This document shows, one piece after another, positions 8,211 through 17,306 of a stretch of 64,000 bases of DNA (the stretch's first letter is position 1; each line of letters opens with the position of its first letter). The stretch is from Streptomyces sp. NBC_01471 (GTDB taxonomy: Bacteria; Actinomycetota; Actinomycetes; Streptomycetales; Streptomycetaceae), in NCBI RefSeq assembly GCF_041438865.1, contig NZ_CP109450.1, positions 4,299,001 through 4,363,000 of the forward strand. The letters run 5' to 3'. A program made the translations under genes and the position numbers. The notes under the pieces are model-generated. The model had not been told where the DNA came from. It did not search any database and saw only the letters and a list, made by a program, of their open reading frames with translations.

Positions 8211-8243
8211 CCCAAGTGAACCGGCCCTATCCCCTCGGTGAAC
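8211..8243. promoter_or_regulatory. PHO box: three contiguous 11-bp units between phoU and phoR
   Basis: Read on the minus strand the units are GTTCACCGAGG, GGATAGGGCCG and GTTCACTTGGG, each 11 bp. The outer two match the conserved GTTCACC-type direct repeat unit bound by PhoP, and the middle one is degenerate. The location between divergent phoU and phoR-phoP matches the known autoregulated Pho promoter region of Streptomyces. Confidence 0.8.
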
Positions 8244-8316
8244 TCTGGGCGACGAACGTTCGAGCAGGTCCCCGTTTGGCTGGGGATGTGTCGGTGGAGC
8301 CGCATAACCTGGACAC

Positions 8317-9642
8317 ATGGACGTGAACGCGGCGGTCGCCGCAGCAAGCGCGATCGCCGGGCTGTGCACCGGTGTCATCGGCGTGCTGGCGTTCCGCTGG
8401 AGCGAGCGCGAACTGGCCCGCCCCACCCGGACCTCCCTGCACACCGACGACGTGCTGCCACCCGGCGTGGACACAGTTCTCTCCGTGCTCAGCTCATCCG
8501 CCGTGGTGCTCGACGAGAGCGACTCGGTGGTCAAGGCCAGCTCGGCCGCGTACGCCCTGGGCCTGGTCAGGGGCGGGAAGCTGGCCGTGGAGCCCATGCT
8601 GCACATGGCCCGGGACACCCGGCGCGACGGGGAGATACGACAGGTCGAGCTCGACCTTCCCCGCCGGGGCACCGGCCGCGGCGAGGCGCTCGCGGTCTCG
8701 GCCCGGGTGGCGCCGCTGGGCTCCCGGCTGGTGCTGCTGCTCGTCGAGGACCTCACCGAGGCCCGGCGCATCGAAGCCGTACGGCGTGACTTCGTGGCCA
8801 ACGTCAGCCATGAGCTGAAGACCCCGGTCGGGGCGCTCTCGCTGCTCTCCGAGGCGGTCATGGGCGCGTCGGACGACCCGGAGGCGGTCACCCGTTTCGC
8901 GGGCCGGATGCAGATAGAGGCGACCCGGCTCACCAATCTGGTCCAGGAGCTGATCGACCTCTCCCGGGTCCAGAACGACGACCCGCTCGAAGACGCCGAG
9001 CCGGTCCGGGTCGATGTCCTGGTCGCCGAGGCCATCGACCGCTGCCGCCACCAGGCGGGCACCAAGCAGATCACCATGGCGGCCGGCGGCACGGCCGACC
9101 TCCACGTCTGGGGCAACCGCTCCCAGCTCGCCGCCGCGCTGGGAAACCTCGTGGAGAACGCGGTGAACTACTCACCGGCCCGCACCCGCGTCGGCATCGC
9201 GGCCCGCCGCACCTCCGCTCCCGGCGGTGACCTCATCGAGATCGCCGTCACCGACCAGGGGCTCGGTATCACCGAGAAGGACCGCGAGCGGATCTTCGAG
9301 CGCTTCTACCGTGTCGACCCGGCCCGCTCGCGCGCCACCGGCGGCACGGGCCTGGGCCTCGCCATCGTCAAACACGTGGCCGCCTCGCACGGCGGGGAGG
9401 TCACGGTGTGGAGCTCGGAGGGCCAGGGCTCCACCTTCACCCTGCGGCTGCCGGAAGCCGGTTCCGTACGCGATCGCCGCGGCCGCCGCACAGATCCGGC
9501 GCCCGCCCCGGAGAGCCCCACCGGCCACACTGGCCACACCGCTCCCGCTGATCCCACTGACGCTGTCGGCGATGACGACGACCAGCCCTTCGCGACCTTC
9601 CTGTCCTCTGAACCCATTCCTGCCCCGGAGGTCCTTCCGTGA
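8317..9642 (+). CDS. phoR: Phosphate sensor histidine kinase PhoR
   Basis: 441 residues. An N-terminal hydrophobic segment (AAVAAASAIAGLCTGVIGVLAF) anchors it in the membrane, followed by a PAS-like sensor stretch. The HisKA dimerisation helix has the phospho-accepting His165 in FVANVSHELKTP. The HATPase domain has the N box NLVENAVNYS, the DQGLGI G1 box and the GGTGLGLAI G2 box. The C-terminal ~60 residues are Pro/Thr-rich and probably disordered. It is of the SenX3-type single-anchor architecture. The stop overlaps the GTG of phoP (GTGA), so the kinase and regulator are co-translated. Confidence 0.95.
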   Translation: MDVNAAVAAASAIAGLCTGVIGVLAFRWSERELARPTRTSLHTDDVLPPGVDTVLSVLSSSAVVLDESDSVVKASSAAYALGLVRGGKLAVEPMLHMARDTRRDGEIRQVELDLPRRGTGRGEALAVSARVAPLGSRLVLLLVEDLTEARRIEAVRRDFVANVSHELKTPVGALSLLSEAVMGASDDPEAVTRFAGRMQIEATRLTNLVQELIDLSRVQNDDPLEDAEPVRVDVLVAEAIDRCRHQAGTKQITMAAGGTADLHVWGNRSQLAAALGNLVENAVNYSPARTRVGIAARRTSAPGGDLIEIAVTDQGLGITEKDRERIFERFYRVDPARSRATGGTGLGLAIVKHVAASHGGEVTVWSSEGQGSTFTLRLPEAGSVRDRRGRRTDPAPAPESPTGHTGHTAPADPTDAVGDDDDQPFATFLSSEPIPAPEVLP

Positions 9643-10319
9643 CCCGAGTGCTTGTCGTCGAGGATGAGGAATCCTTCAGCGACGCCCTGTCCTACATGCT
9701 CCGCAAGGAAGGGTTCGAGGTCGCCATCGCGGCCACGGGCCCCGACGGACTCGACGAATTCGAGCGCAACGGCGCCGACCTCGTACTGCTCGACCTGATG
9801 CTGCCGGGACTGCCCGGCACCGAGGTGTGCCGCCAGCTGCGCGGCCGCTCCAACGTCCCGGTGATCATGGTGACCGCCAAGGACAGCGAGATCGACAAGG
9901 TGGTCGGCCTGGAAATAGGAGCCGATGACTACGTCACCAAGCCCTTCTCGTCACGGGAGCTGGTCGCCCGTATCCGCGCGGTGCTGCGCCGCCGCGGGGA
10001 ACCCGAGGAGGTCTCCCCGGCGGCGCTGGAGGCCGGCCCGGTCCGGATGGACGTGGACCGCCATGTCGTGACGGTCTCCGGCGCCAAGGTCGACCTGCCG
10101 CTCAAGGAGTTCGACCTGCTGGAGATGCTGCTCAGGAACGCGGGCCGGGTGCTGACCCGGATGCAGCTGATCGACCGGGTCTGGGGCGCGGACTACGTCG
10201 GGGACACCAAGACCCTCGACGTCCACGTGAAGCGGCTGCGCGCCAAGATCGAGCCGGACCCGGGCGCGCCCCGGTATCTGGTGACGGTCCGGGGCCTGGG
10301 CTACAAGTTCGAGCCGTAA
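9639..10319 (+). CDS. phoP: Phosphate response regulator PhoP
   Basis: 226 residues. Receiver domain: acidic pocket EDEE near residues 8-11, phosphorylated Asp52 in LVLLDLMLPG, the T/Lys switch in MVTAKD and YVTKPF. The C-terminal winged-helix OmpR-type DNA-binding domain carries LPLKEFDLLEMLLRN and the recognition helix region TLDVHVKRLRAKIEPD. It activates phosphate-scavenging genes and represses others through PHO boxes, and links phosphate limitation to secondary metabolism in Streptomyces. The GTG start overlaps phoR. Confidence 0.96.
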   Translation: MTRVLVVEDEESFSDALSYMLRKEGFEVAIAATGPDGLDEFERNGADLVLLDLMLPGLPGTEVCRQLRGRSNVPVIMVTAKDSEIDKVVGLEIGADDYVTKPFSSRELVARIRAVLRRRGEPEEVSPAALEAGPVRMDVDRHVVTVSGAKVDLPLKEFDLLEMLLRNAGRVLTRMQLIDRVWGADYVGDTKTLDVHVKRLRAKIEPDPGAPRYLVTVRGLGYKFEP

Positions 10320-10340
10320 GCCGACCCGTACGTACGCGCA

Positions 10341-10389
10341 TACGGAGGTGCCCCGCCGGAATCTTGCTGCCCGGCGGGGCACCTCCGTA
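10341..10389. terminator. 19-bp perfect hairpin, terminator between convergent phoP and lipoprotein gene
   Basis: The arms 10341-10359 and 10371-10389 are perfectly complementary around an 11-base loop. The hairpin lies between phoP (plus) and the lipoprotein gene (minus) and can stop transcription from both sides. Confidence 0.85.
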
Positions 10390-10423
10390 CGCGCTGCGGG
10401 CGCTCTGCGCGCTCGCTCGCGGT

Positions 10424-11107
10424 TCAGCTGCTGGGCGTCCCGTTGCCGCTGGGCGTCGCGTTCCCACCCGGGGTCGCCCTGCCGCTCGGGGTCGTCTTGC
10501 CGCCGGGGGTCGCGGTGCCGCCCGGAGTCGCCTTGCCGCCCGGTGTCGCCGAACCCGAGGGCGTCCCCGCGGGGGACGAGGGCACCGCGGGCAGGCTGCT
10601 CGGGCCGAAGCCGTGGAAGTAGCTGGTGGCCGGGACGACGAGCGCGTTGAGCGCCACCCGGCCGGTCTCGCTGAACTGGAAGACCAGGTCCTGCGTGGAG
10701 CCGTCGGCGGCTGCCGAGCGGCCGTCGGCGAGCACGGCGGCGGCGTTGTTCTTGCCGCCGATGATGACCGAGCCGTGCGCGGGCACCGAGATCGGACCCT
10801 TGCCCTTGGCCGGGGTGAGCTTCACGGTGGAGCTGGAGCCCGCGAGCTTGACGTCCTGGAGCGTCTGGTTCGTGTCACCGTTGTTGAAGAGGGTCGCCGA
10901 GATGACGGCGGGGCCCTTGACCGTGGCCTTCGGCTGGGTGATCACCGTCGCGTTCTGGACCCTGATGACACCGACCGACGTAGCGGCGTTGTCCGGCTTG
11001 ACCTCGATCGTCGCCGCGTTGTTGCCCGCACCACAGGCGGACAGGGCGGCGATCGAGACCACGATGGCAGAAGCGGCGAGGACGCCGCGTCGAAGGCTGC
11101 TGCTCAC
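10424..11107 (-). CDS. Surface lipoprotein, DUF461-like, with Gly/Pro/Thr repeat tail
   Basis: 227 residues. The type II signal peptide ends in the lipobox LSAC (Cys about residue 25). The central ~150 residues have the beta-rich pattern of the DUF461/PCuAC-related fold (VIRVQNATVITQP, PAVISATLFNNGDTNQTLQDV, SVPAHGSVIIGG). The typical HxxM copper-binding pattern of PCuAC is not obvious. The last ~50 residues are a tandem TP-G/S-G-x-A repeat (for example GGKATPGGTATPGG), likely a cell-wall-spanning or disordered tail. It faces convergently towards phoP. The role is unknown; metal handling in the envelope is only a family-level guess. Confidence 0.75.
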   Translation of the reverse strand: MSSSLRRGVLAASAIVVSIAALSACGAGNNAATIEVKPDNAATSVGVIRVQNATVITQPKATVKGPAVISATLFNNGDTNQTLQDVKLAGSSSTVKLTPAKGKGPISVPAHGSVIIGGKNNAAAVLADGRSAAADGSTQDLVFQFSETGRVALNALVVPATSYFHGFGPSSLPAVPSSPAGTPSGSATPGGKATPGGTATPGGKTTPSGRATPGGNATPSGNGTPSS

Positions 11108-11660
11108 GGCGGCGGCTTCTCCTAGGACGTACGGACAGGACGGACAGGGGGTCGGGAGGGGTAAAGCCTCCCTAAGGGTGTGTCAGCGGCCTCAGGTTAC
11201 CGAGCCGTCGTCACGGCCCCGCACCCGACCCGCCCCGCGGCCGGTACCGGTACCTGACGGATGCCTTCGGGGCGCCCGCTCTCACGGCTCCCACGTATGG
11301 CTTCGTGCGCATGCCTTCGTACGCCGTTCACATATCGCGAGTGATCAATTCCCTCTGCCGCTCTCGGCCACCACGTATTCCTTACGGAAAACCCTCTTCC
11401 GGCGCACAGTGATCAATTTCCGATTGCGTCCGTATGGGTGATCGACATCCGAACTGGGGTCGCGAAGTTCACCGTTTCGAATGCGGCAAATCGGGACGTT
11501 AGCCGCCTGTGGGAAGGCTTCGGATCCCTGTGGCGCCTGCGTTTCTCTCCGTGCGCAGAGCCGCTCCGACCTGCGAATACCGTCCCGGGGGAGCTCTCCG
11601 CAGCACGTTCGTGTTGCTGTTGTCAAGCCCCGAGATATGCCCTGACCTGCGAAAACGTCA
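11108..11660. other. Long intergenic region between the lipoprotein gene and carD
   Basis: About 600 bases separate the two divergent genes. No reading frame has convincing codon bias. The middle is AT-richer than the flanks (around 11340-11480), as expected for promoter DNA. Apart from the carD promoter candidate at its right end I see no defined element. Confidence 0.5.
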
Positions 11661-11689
11661 TTCAGAAGAAGCCGTTCTCGTGTTAGACT
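11661..11689 (+). promoter_or_regulatory. Candidate carD promoter
   Basis: TTCAGA (11661-11666) and TAGACT (11684-11689) are separated by 17 bases and lie 29 bases before the carD ATG. GGAAGGGG at about 11700 is the ribosome site. The -10 box fits the vegetative sigma factor; the -35 box is weak. Confidence 0.45.
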
Positions 11690-11717
11690 GGATAGCCACG
11701 GAAGGGGTACCTGTCAC

Positions 11718-12200
11718 ATGACGTTCAAGGTTGGCGACACCGTGGTCTATCCCCATCACGGGGCCGCGCTGATCGAGGCTATCGAAACTCGCCAGATCAA
11801 AGGCGTGGACAAGACCTACTTGGTGCTCAAGGTCGCCCAGGGCGACTTGACTGTTCGTGTGCCGGCGGACAATGCGGAGTTCGTAGGCGTGCGTGACGTG
11901 GTTGGTCAGGAAGGACTGGACCGGGTCTTCGAGGTGCTTCGTGCACCGTATGCCGAAGAGCCCACGAACTGGTCCCGTCGCTACAAGGCGAATCTTGAGA
12001 AGCTCGCCTCCGGCGACGTCATCAAGGTGGCCGAAGTGGTCCGTGACCTGTGGCGTCGTGAGCGTGAGCGCGGACTTTCCGCTGGTGAGAAGCGCATGCT
12101 CGCCAAGGCCCGCCAGATTCTGGTGAGCGAGCTCGCTCTCGCGGAGAACACCAACGAAGACAAGGCCGAGGCTCTGCTCGACGAGGTCCTCGCGTCCTGA
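11718..12200 (+). CDS. carD: CarD/CdnL-type RNA polymerase-binding regulator
   Basis: 160 residues. The N-terminal ~60 residues (FKVGDTVVYPHHGAALIEAIETRQIKG...) form the Tudor-like domain that contacts the RNA polymerase beta subunit. The C-terminal helical domain (WSRRYKANLEKLASGDVIKVAEVVRDLWRRERERGLSAGEKRMLAKAR) carries the basic and tryptophan residues that support the open promoter complex. It is the essential actinobacterial transcription activator of vegetative, especially rRNA, promoters. It stands upstream of ispD-ispF, as in other Streptomyces. Confidence 0.95.
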   Translation: MTFKVGDTVVYPHHGAALIEAIETRQIKGVDKTYLVLKVAQGDLTVRVPADNAEFVGVRDVVGQEGLDRVFEVLRAPYAEEPTNWSRRYKANLEKLASGDVIKVAEVVRDLWRRERERGLSAGEKRMLAKARQILVSELALAENTNEDKAEALLDEVLAS

Positions 12201-12555
12201 ATTGCTTGACCCGCTAGACCGCTTGACTCGTTTTACTGCTTGACGCTTTGAATGCCGTGGTGCCCGCTGACCACATGGATCAGTCCATGTGTCGTCGGGC
12301 ACTACGGCATGTTGTTTTCTCGCGCAGCTCTTCCGCCACGGTCTCATGCTCTCCGCGGCTTCGGACGGGTCTGCTGTTCGCCTGTTTTTCATGGAGCGAT
12401 GCTGCGTGAGCAGTACCTTGATCGGTACGTGGTGTGCCGGGCCCGGGATGCCGACTCGACCAGTCGTCACGGAAGGGGCCGGTCAGGGCGTCGCGCCCGG
12501 CACTCCCAGGCCATACCCATGTCGGCTGAGGACACAAACCCTGAACGCGCAACCG

Positions 12556-13350
12556 ATGTCAGACGAGCCCGGGACCCCGTCCCCCAGCAGCTCCACCGCC
12601 GGATCCCGAGCCGCCGCTCCGGCCGGATCCGGCCACACCACCGCCGCGGTGATCCCTGCCGCGGGCCGCGGTGTCCGGCTCGGGCCCGGAGCCCCCAAGG
12701 CGCTCCGCACCCTCAACGGAACCCCGATGCTGGTCCACGCCGTACGGGCGATGGCCGGATCACGCGCGGTCTCCCTCGTGGTCGTCGTGGCCCCGCCGGA
12801 CGGGGCGGCGGAGGTCGAGGCCCTGCTGAACGGGCACTCCTGCCCCCCGGGCACCGAACTCCTGGTCGTACCCGGCGGTGACACCCGCCAGGAGTCCGTC
12901 CGCCTCGGGATCGGCGTACTCCCCGAGAGCGTCACCGCGGTGCTGGTGCACGACGCGGCCCGCCCGCTGGTGCCCGTCGACACCGTGGACGCGGTGATCG
13001 CGGCGGTACGGAACGGTGCACCCGCGGTCGTTCCCGCCCTGCCGCTCGCCGACACCGTCAAACAGGTCGAGCCGCGGACCGATGGCGGCCCCGAACCGGT
13101 CGTCGCCACCCCGGAGCGGGCCCTGCTCCGCGCCGTACAGACCCCGCAGGGTTTCGACCGTGCGCTGCTCGCCCGCGCGCACGCCACGGTCACCCACGAC
13201 GTCACCGACGACGCGAGCATGGTCGAGCAGCTCGGGGTGCGGGTCGTGGTGGTCCCCGGACACGAAGAGGCGTTCAAGGTGACCAGGCCGCTGGACCTGG
13301 TCCTGGCCGAGGCGGTTCTCGCCCGCAGGAGGATCAACAGTGGCTTCTGA
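12556..13350 (+). CDS. ispD: 2-C-methyl-D-erythritol 4-phosphate cytidylyltransferase IspD
   Basis: 264 residues from ATG 12556. An in-frame extension upstream is unlikely because it lacks conserved sequence. The third step of the MEP isoprenoid pathway: CTP plus methylerythritol phosphate. Motifs: the nucleotide-binding loop AAVIPAAGRGVRLGPGAPKAL near residue 30, the GGDTRQESVRLGI segment, VLVHDAARPLVP, and VQTPQGFDRALLARAH. The first ~25 residues are Ser/Pro-rich and outside the fold. The stop overlaps the next gene by 11 bases, so ispD and ispF are translationally coupled. Confidence 0.95.
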   Translation: MSDEPGTPSPSSSTAGSRAAAPAGSGHTTAAVIPAAGRGVRLGPGAPKALRTLNGTPMLVHAVRAMAGSRAVSLVVVVAPPDGAAEVEALLNGHSCPPGTELLVVPGGDTRQESVRLGIGVLPESVTAVLVHDAARPLVPVDTVDAVIAAVRNGAPAVVPALPLADTVKQVEPRTDGGPEPVVATPERALLRAVQTPQGFDRALLARAHATVTHDVTDDASMVEQLGVRVVVVPGHEEAFKVTRPLDLVLAEAVLARRRINSGF

Positions 13351-13876
13351 CCACGCCCAGCCCGACCACGCCCAGCCCGACCACGCCCAGCAGCCGTCGG
13401 TGGTGATGCCGCAGGTCGGTATCGGGACCGACATCCACGCCTTCGAGGAGGGCCGCGAGCTCTGGTGCGCCGGCCTCCGCTGGGAGGGCGAGGGCCCCGG
13501 GCTCGCCGGGCACTCCGATGCGGACGTGGTCGCCCACGCCGCCTGCAACGCGCTCTTCTCGGCCGCCGGGATCGGCGACCTCGGCGCCCACTTCGGCACC
13601 GGCCGCCCCGAGTGGTCCGGGGCCTCCGGGCTCACCCTGCTCACCGAGGCCGCCAGGATCGTCCGCGCCGAGGGGTTCGCCATCGGCAATGTGGCCGTCC
13701 AGGTGGTCGGCGGCCGGCCGAAGATCGGCAAGCGCAGGGACGAGGCGCAGCGGGTCCTCTCGGGCGCTGTCGGCGCTCCTGTCTCGGTCTCCGCTGCCAC
13801 CAGCGACGGGCTCGGCTTCACCGGCCGCGGCGAAGGGCTGGCGGCCATCGCGACGGCACTGGTGGTCCGTATGTGA
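13340..13876 (+). CDS. ispF: 2-C-methyl-D-erythritol 2,4-cyclodiphosphate synthase IspF
   Basis: 178 residues with a GTG start inside the end of ispD. The conserved opening VGIGTDIHAFEEG holds the metal-binding Asp and His. AGHSDADVVAHAACNALFSAAG holds the second His and the substrate contacts, and SAATSDGLGFTGRGEG is the conserved closing motif. It makes the cyclic diphosphate of the MEP pathway in a trimer with zinc. The N-terminus carries three near-identical DHAQP units before the fold, an oddity with no known role. Confidence 0.95.
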   Translation: MASDHAQPDHAQPDHAQQPSVVMPQVGIGTDIHAFEEGRELWCAGLRWEGEGPGLAGHSDADVVAHAACNALFSAAGIGDLGAHFGTGRPEWSGASGLTLLTEAARIVRAEGFAIGNVAVQVVGGRPKIGKRRDEAQRVLSGAVGAPVSVSAATSDGLGFTGRGEGLAAIATALVVRM

Positions 13877-13918
13877 AGACGGTTGGTCCGTACGTGACGA
13901 CGGTTGGTCCGTACGCAA
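13863..13918. repeat. 21-bp tandem repeat spanning the end of ispF
   Basis: TGGTCCGTATGTGAAGACGG and TGGTCCGTACGTGACGACGG follow each other, then a partial third copy TGGTCCGTACG. The first copy contains the last codons and stop of ispF. It is probably replication slippage; no function is visible. Confidence 0.7.
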
Positions 13919-14055
13919 GCACGCAGGGCCGCCCGTATCCGCGCGGCGCGGCGGGGAAGCCGGGACAGAGCCGCGCTGTTTGGGGTAGGGATGGGGGCGC
14001 GACGCCCGTACGACGACTGTTCCGCACCCTGTTCAGCAACCCGGAGGCCAAGCCC

Positions 14056-14460
14056 GTGTCTGCCGCACTCAGTGACAAGCTCAAGGAACTCCTCGACAGC
14101 CCCGTCTTCGTCAACATCGCCACCATCCAGCCCGACGGCAGCCCCCAGGTGAGCCCGGTCTGGGTGGCGCGCGACGGCGACGATGTCCTGTTCTCGACGA
14201 CGGTCGACCGCCGCAAGGAGAAGAACCTGCGCCGCGACCCCCGGGTCACCGTGCTGGTGCAGCCCGCCGACGCCCCCTACTCGTACGCCGAGATCCGGGG
14301 CAGCGCGACGCTCTCCACCGAGGGCGGCCAGGAGCTGATCGACAAGCTGGCGCTGAAGTACCAGGGCAAGCGGTACGCCGAGTTCAACCCGGACTCCGTC
14401 AACGACGCCACCCGGGTCGTCGTGCGGATCACCCCGCGCAAGGTCGTCGGCAACATCTGA
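14056..14460 (+). CDS. PPOX-class F420/FMN-dependent oxidoreductase
   Basis: 134 residues from GTG 14056, with GGAGGCC as ribosome site; longer frames upstream lack conservation. The sequence fits the split-barrel pyridoxamine-phosphate-oxidase-like family: LLDSPVFVNIATIQPDGSPQVSPVWVARDGDDVLFSTT, then RRKEKNLRRDPRVTVLV and the YAEIRGSATL strand. Actinobacterial members of this size usually use F420. The substrate is unknown. It lies between ispF and cysS in the same direction, probably as its own unit. Confidence 0.85.
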   Translation: MSAALSDKLKELLDSPVFVNIATIQPDGSPQVSPVWVARDGDDVLFSTTVDRRKEKNLRRDPRVTVLVQPADAPYSYAEIRGSATLSTEGGQELIDKLALKYQGKRYAEFNPDSVNDATRVVVRITPRKVVGNI

Positions 14461-14615
14461 GGGCCGGATTCCCCCGCAGTGCCCGCCTGAGCTCCCGTTC
14501 GGCGGCTGGTCACCGGCTGCCGGACGGGCGCTCCGGGGCACTGTTGCGTCACACTTCCCTGCCCCGTCGGCCAAAGGGTCATGGGGCACTGGTATGGGGC
14601 CACTACCCTGGTGTA

Positions 14616-16016
<1,401 letters not shown>

Positions 16017-16088
16017 GCGCTCCGGCGCCGTTCGCGGCACACTTTCCTATACGTAGTACGTACTGAGCAGCAGAGAAGCAGGTAGGTC

Positions 16089-17045
16089 ATGGCCGGGAAC
16101 AGCCAGCGCAGGAACCGCCGCACGTCCAACAAGAAGGGCGCGCAGGTCGGCAGCGGGGGCCAGCGACGCCGCGGCCTGGAGGGGAAGGGGCCGACGCCGC
16201 CCGCGTCCGAACGCAAGGGACACAAGAAGAACCGCGTCGCCGGCGCCCAGGCGCGGCAGGCCGCGGCCCGCCGCCCCGCGCCGCGCCGGGGCGGGGCCAA
16301 GGGCACGTCCGAGATGGTCGTCGGCCGCAACCCGGTCTACGAGGCGCTGCGTGACGGCGTCCCGGCGGTGACCCTGTACGTCCAGCAGTACATCGACAAC
16401 GACGAGCGGGTGCGCGAGGCGCTCCAGCTCGCCGGGCAGCGCGGCAACATCAACCTGATGGAGGCCCCGCGCCCGGAGCTGGACCGGATGACGAACGGCC
16501 TGAACCACCAGGGTCTCGTCCTCCAGGTCCCGCCTTACGAGTACGCGCACCCCGAGGACCTCACCTCCGCCGCGTACGACGCCAACGAGGACCCGCTGAT
16601 CGTCGCCCTCGACGGTGTGACGGACCCGCGGAACCTCGGCGCGATCGTCCGCTCCGTCTCCGCCTTCGGCGGCCACGGCGTGGTCGTCCCGGAGCGCCGG
16701 GCGGCCGGGATGACGGCGGGCGCCTGGAAGTCGTCCGCGGGCACGGCCGCGCGTACACCGGTCTCCCGGGTCACCAACCTGACGCGGGCGCTGGAGGGCT
16801 ACCAGAAGGCCGGCATCACGGTCGTCGGCCTGGCGGCGGACGGCGAGCACGAGGTGCAGGACCTGGAGGCGCTGGGCGGCCCGGTCGTCATCGTCATCGG
16901 CAGCGAGGGCAAGGGCCTCGGCCGGCTTGTCGGCGAGACCTGTGACTACCGGGTGCGGATCCCGATGCCGGGCGGCGCGGAGTCGCTGAACGCGGGTGTG
17001 GCAGCGGGCATCGTGCTGTACGAGGCGGCGCGCCGCCGCGCCTGA
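16089..17045 (+). CDS. rlmB: 23S rRNA (guanosine-2'-O)-methyltransferase RlmB
   Basis: 318 residues. A long basic, disordered N-terminus (residues 1-75, many Arg, Lys and Gly) suits rRNA binding. It is followed by the substrate-binding domain (EMVVGRNPVYEALRDGVPAVTLYVQQ) and the SPOUT catalytic domain with the trefoil-knot motifs: LDGVTDPRNLGAIVRSVSAFG, VIVIGSEGKGLGRLV and RIPMPGGAESLNAGVAAGIVLYE. It methylates the 2'-O of a conserved guanosine in 23S rRNA. The context behind cysS is the usual actinobacterial one. Confidence 0.94.
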   Translation: MAGNSQRRNRRTSNKKGAQVGSGGQRRRGLEGKGPTPPASERKGHKKNRVAGAQARQAAARRPAPRRGGAKGTSEMVVGRNPVYEALRDGVPAVTLYVQQYIDNDERVREALQLAGQRGNINLMEAPRPELDRMTNGLNHQGLVLQVPPYEYAHPEDLTSAAYDANEDPLIVALDGVTDPRNLGAIVRSVSAFGGHGVVVPERRAAGMTAGAWKSSAGTAARTPVSRVTNLTRALEGYQKAGITVVGLAADGEHEVQDLEALGGPVVIVIGSEGKGLGRLVGETCDYRVRIPMPGGAESLNAGVAAGIVLYEAARRRA

Positions 17046-17078
17046 CCGGGCAACCGGAAGCGGGGAACGGGCAGAACG

Positions 17079-17126
17079 CAGCCCGGTGTGCGAGGTCCGT
17101 CCTGACGGGCGGCGCACACCGGGCTG
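17079..17126. terminator. Terminator after rlmB
   Basis: CAGCCCGGTGTGCG (17079-17092) pairs with CGCACACCGGGCTG (17113-17126), a 14-bp perfect stem, 34 bases after the rlmB stop. Confidence 0.75.
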
Positions 17127-17306
17127 TTGCCGTTGGCACTGTTGCCGCCGTCGTCGTGGCTGGTAGGGGCGCCGCGCCCGGACGCCGGGGCGGCGCGCCG
17201 GACACGCCGCCGGGAGGCGCTTCGCCTTACGGGTAACGCCTGTTGACGGGTCGCGGACAGATCCGGAGTGTCAAGGCAGTGTCCTAAACCTGTGTCACTC
17301 GGTTAG

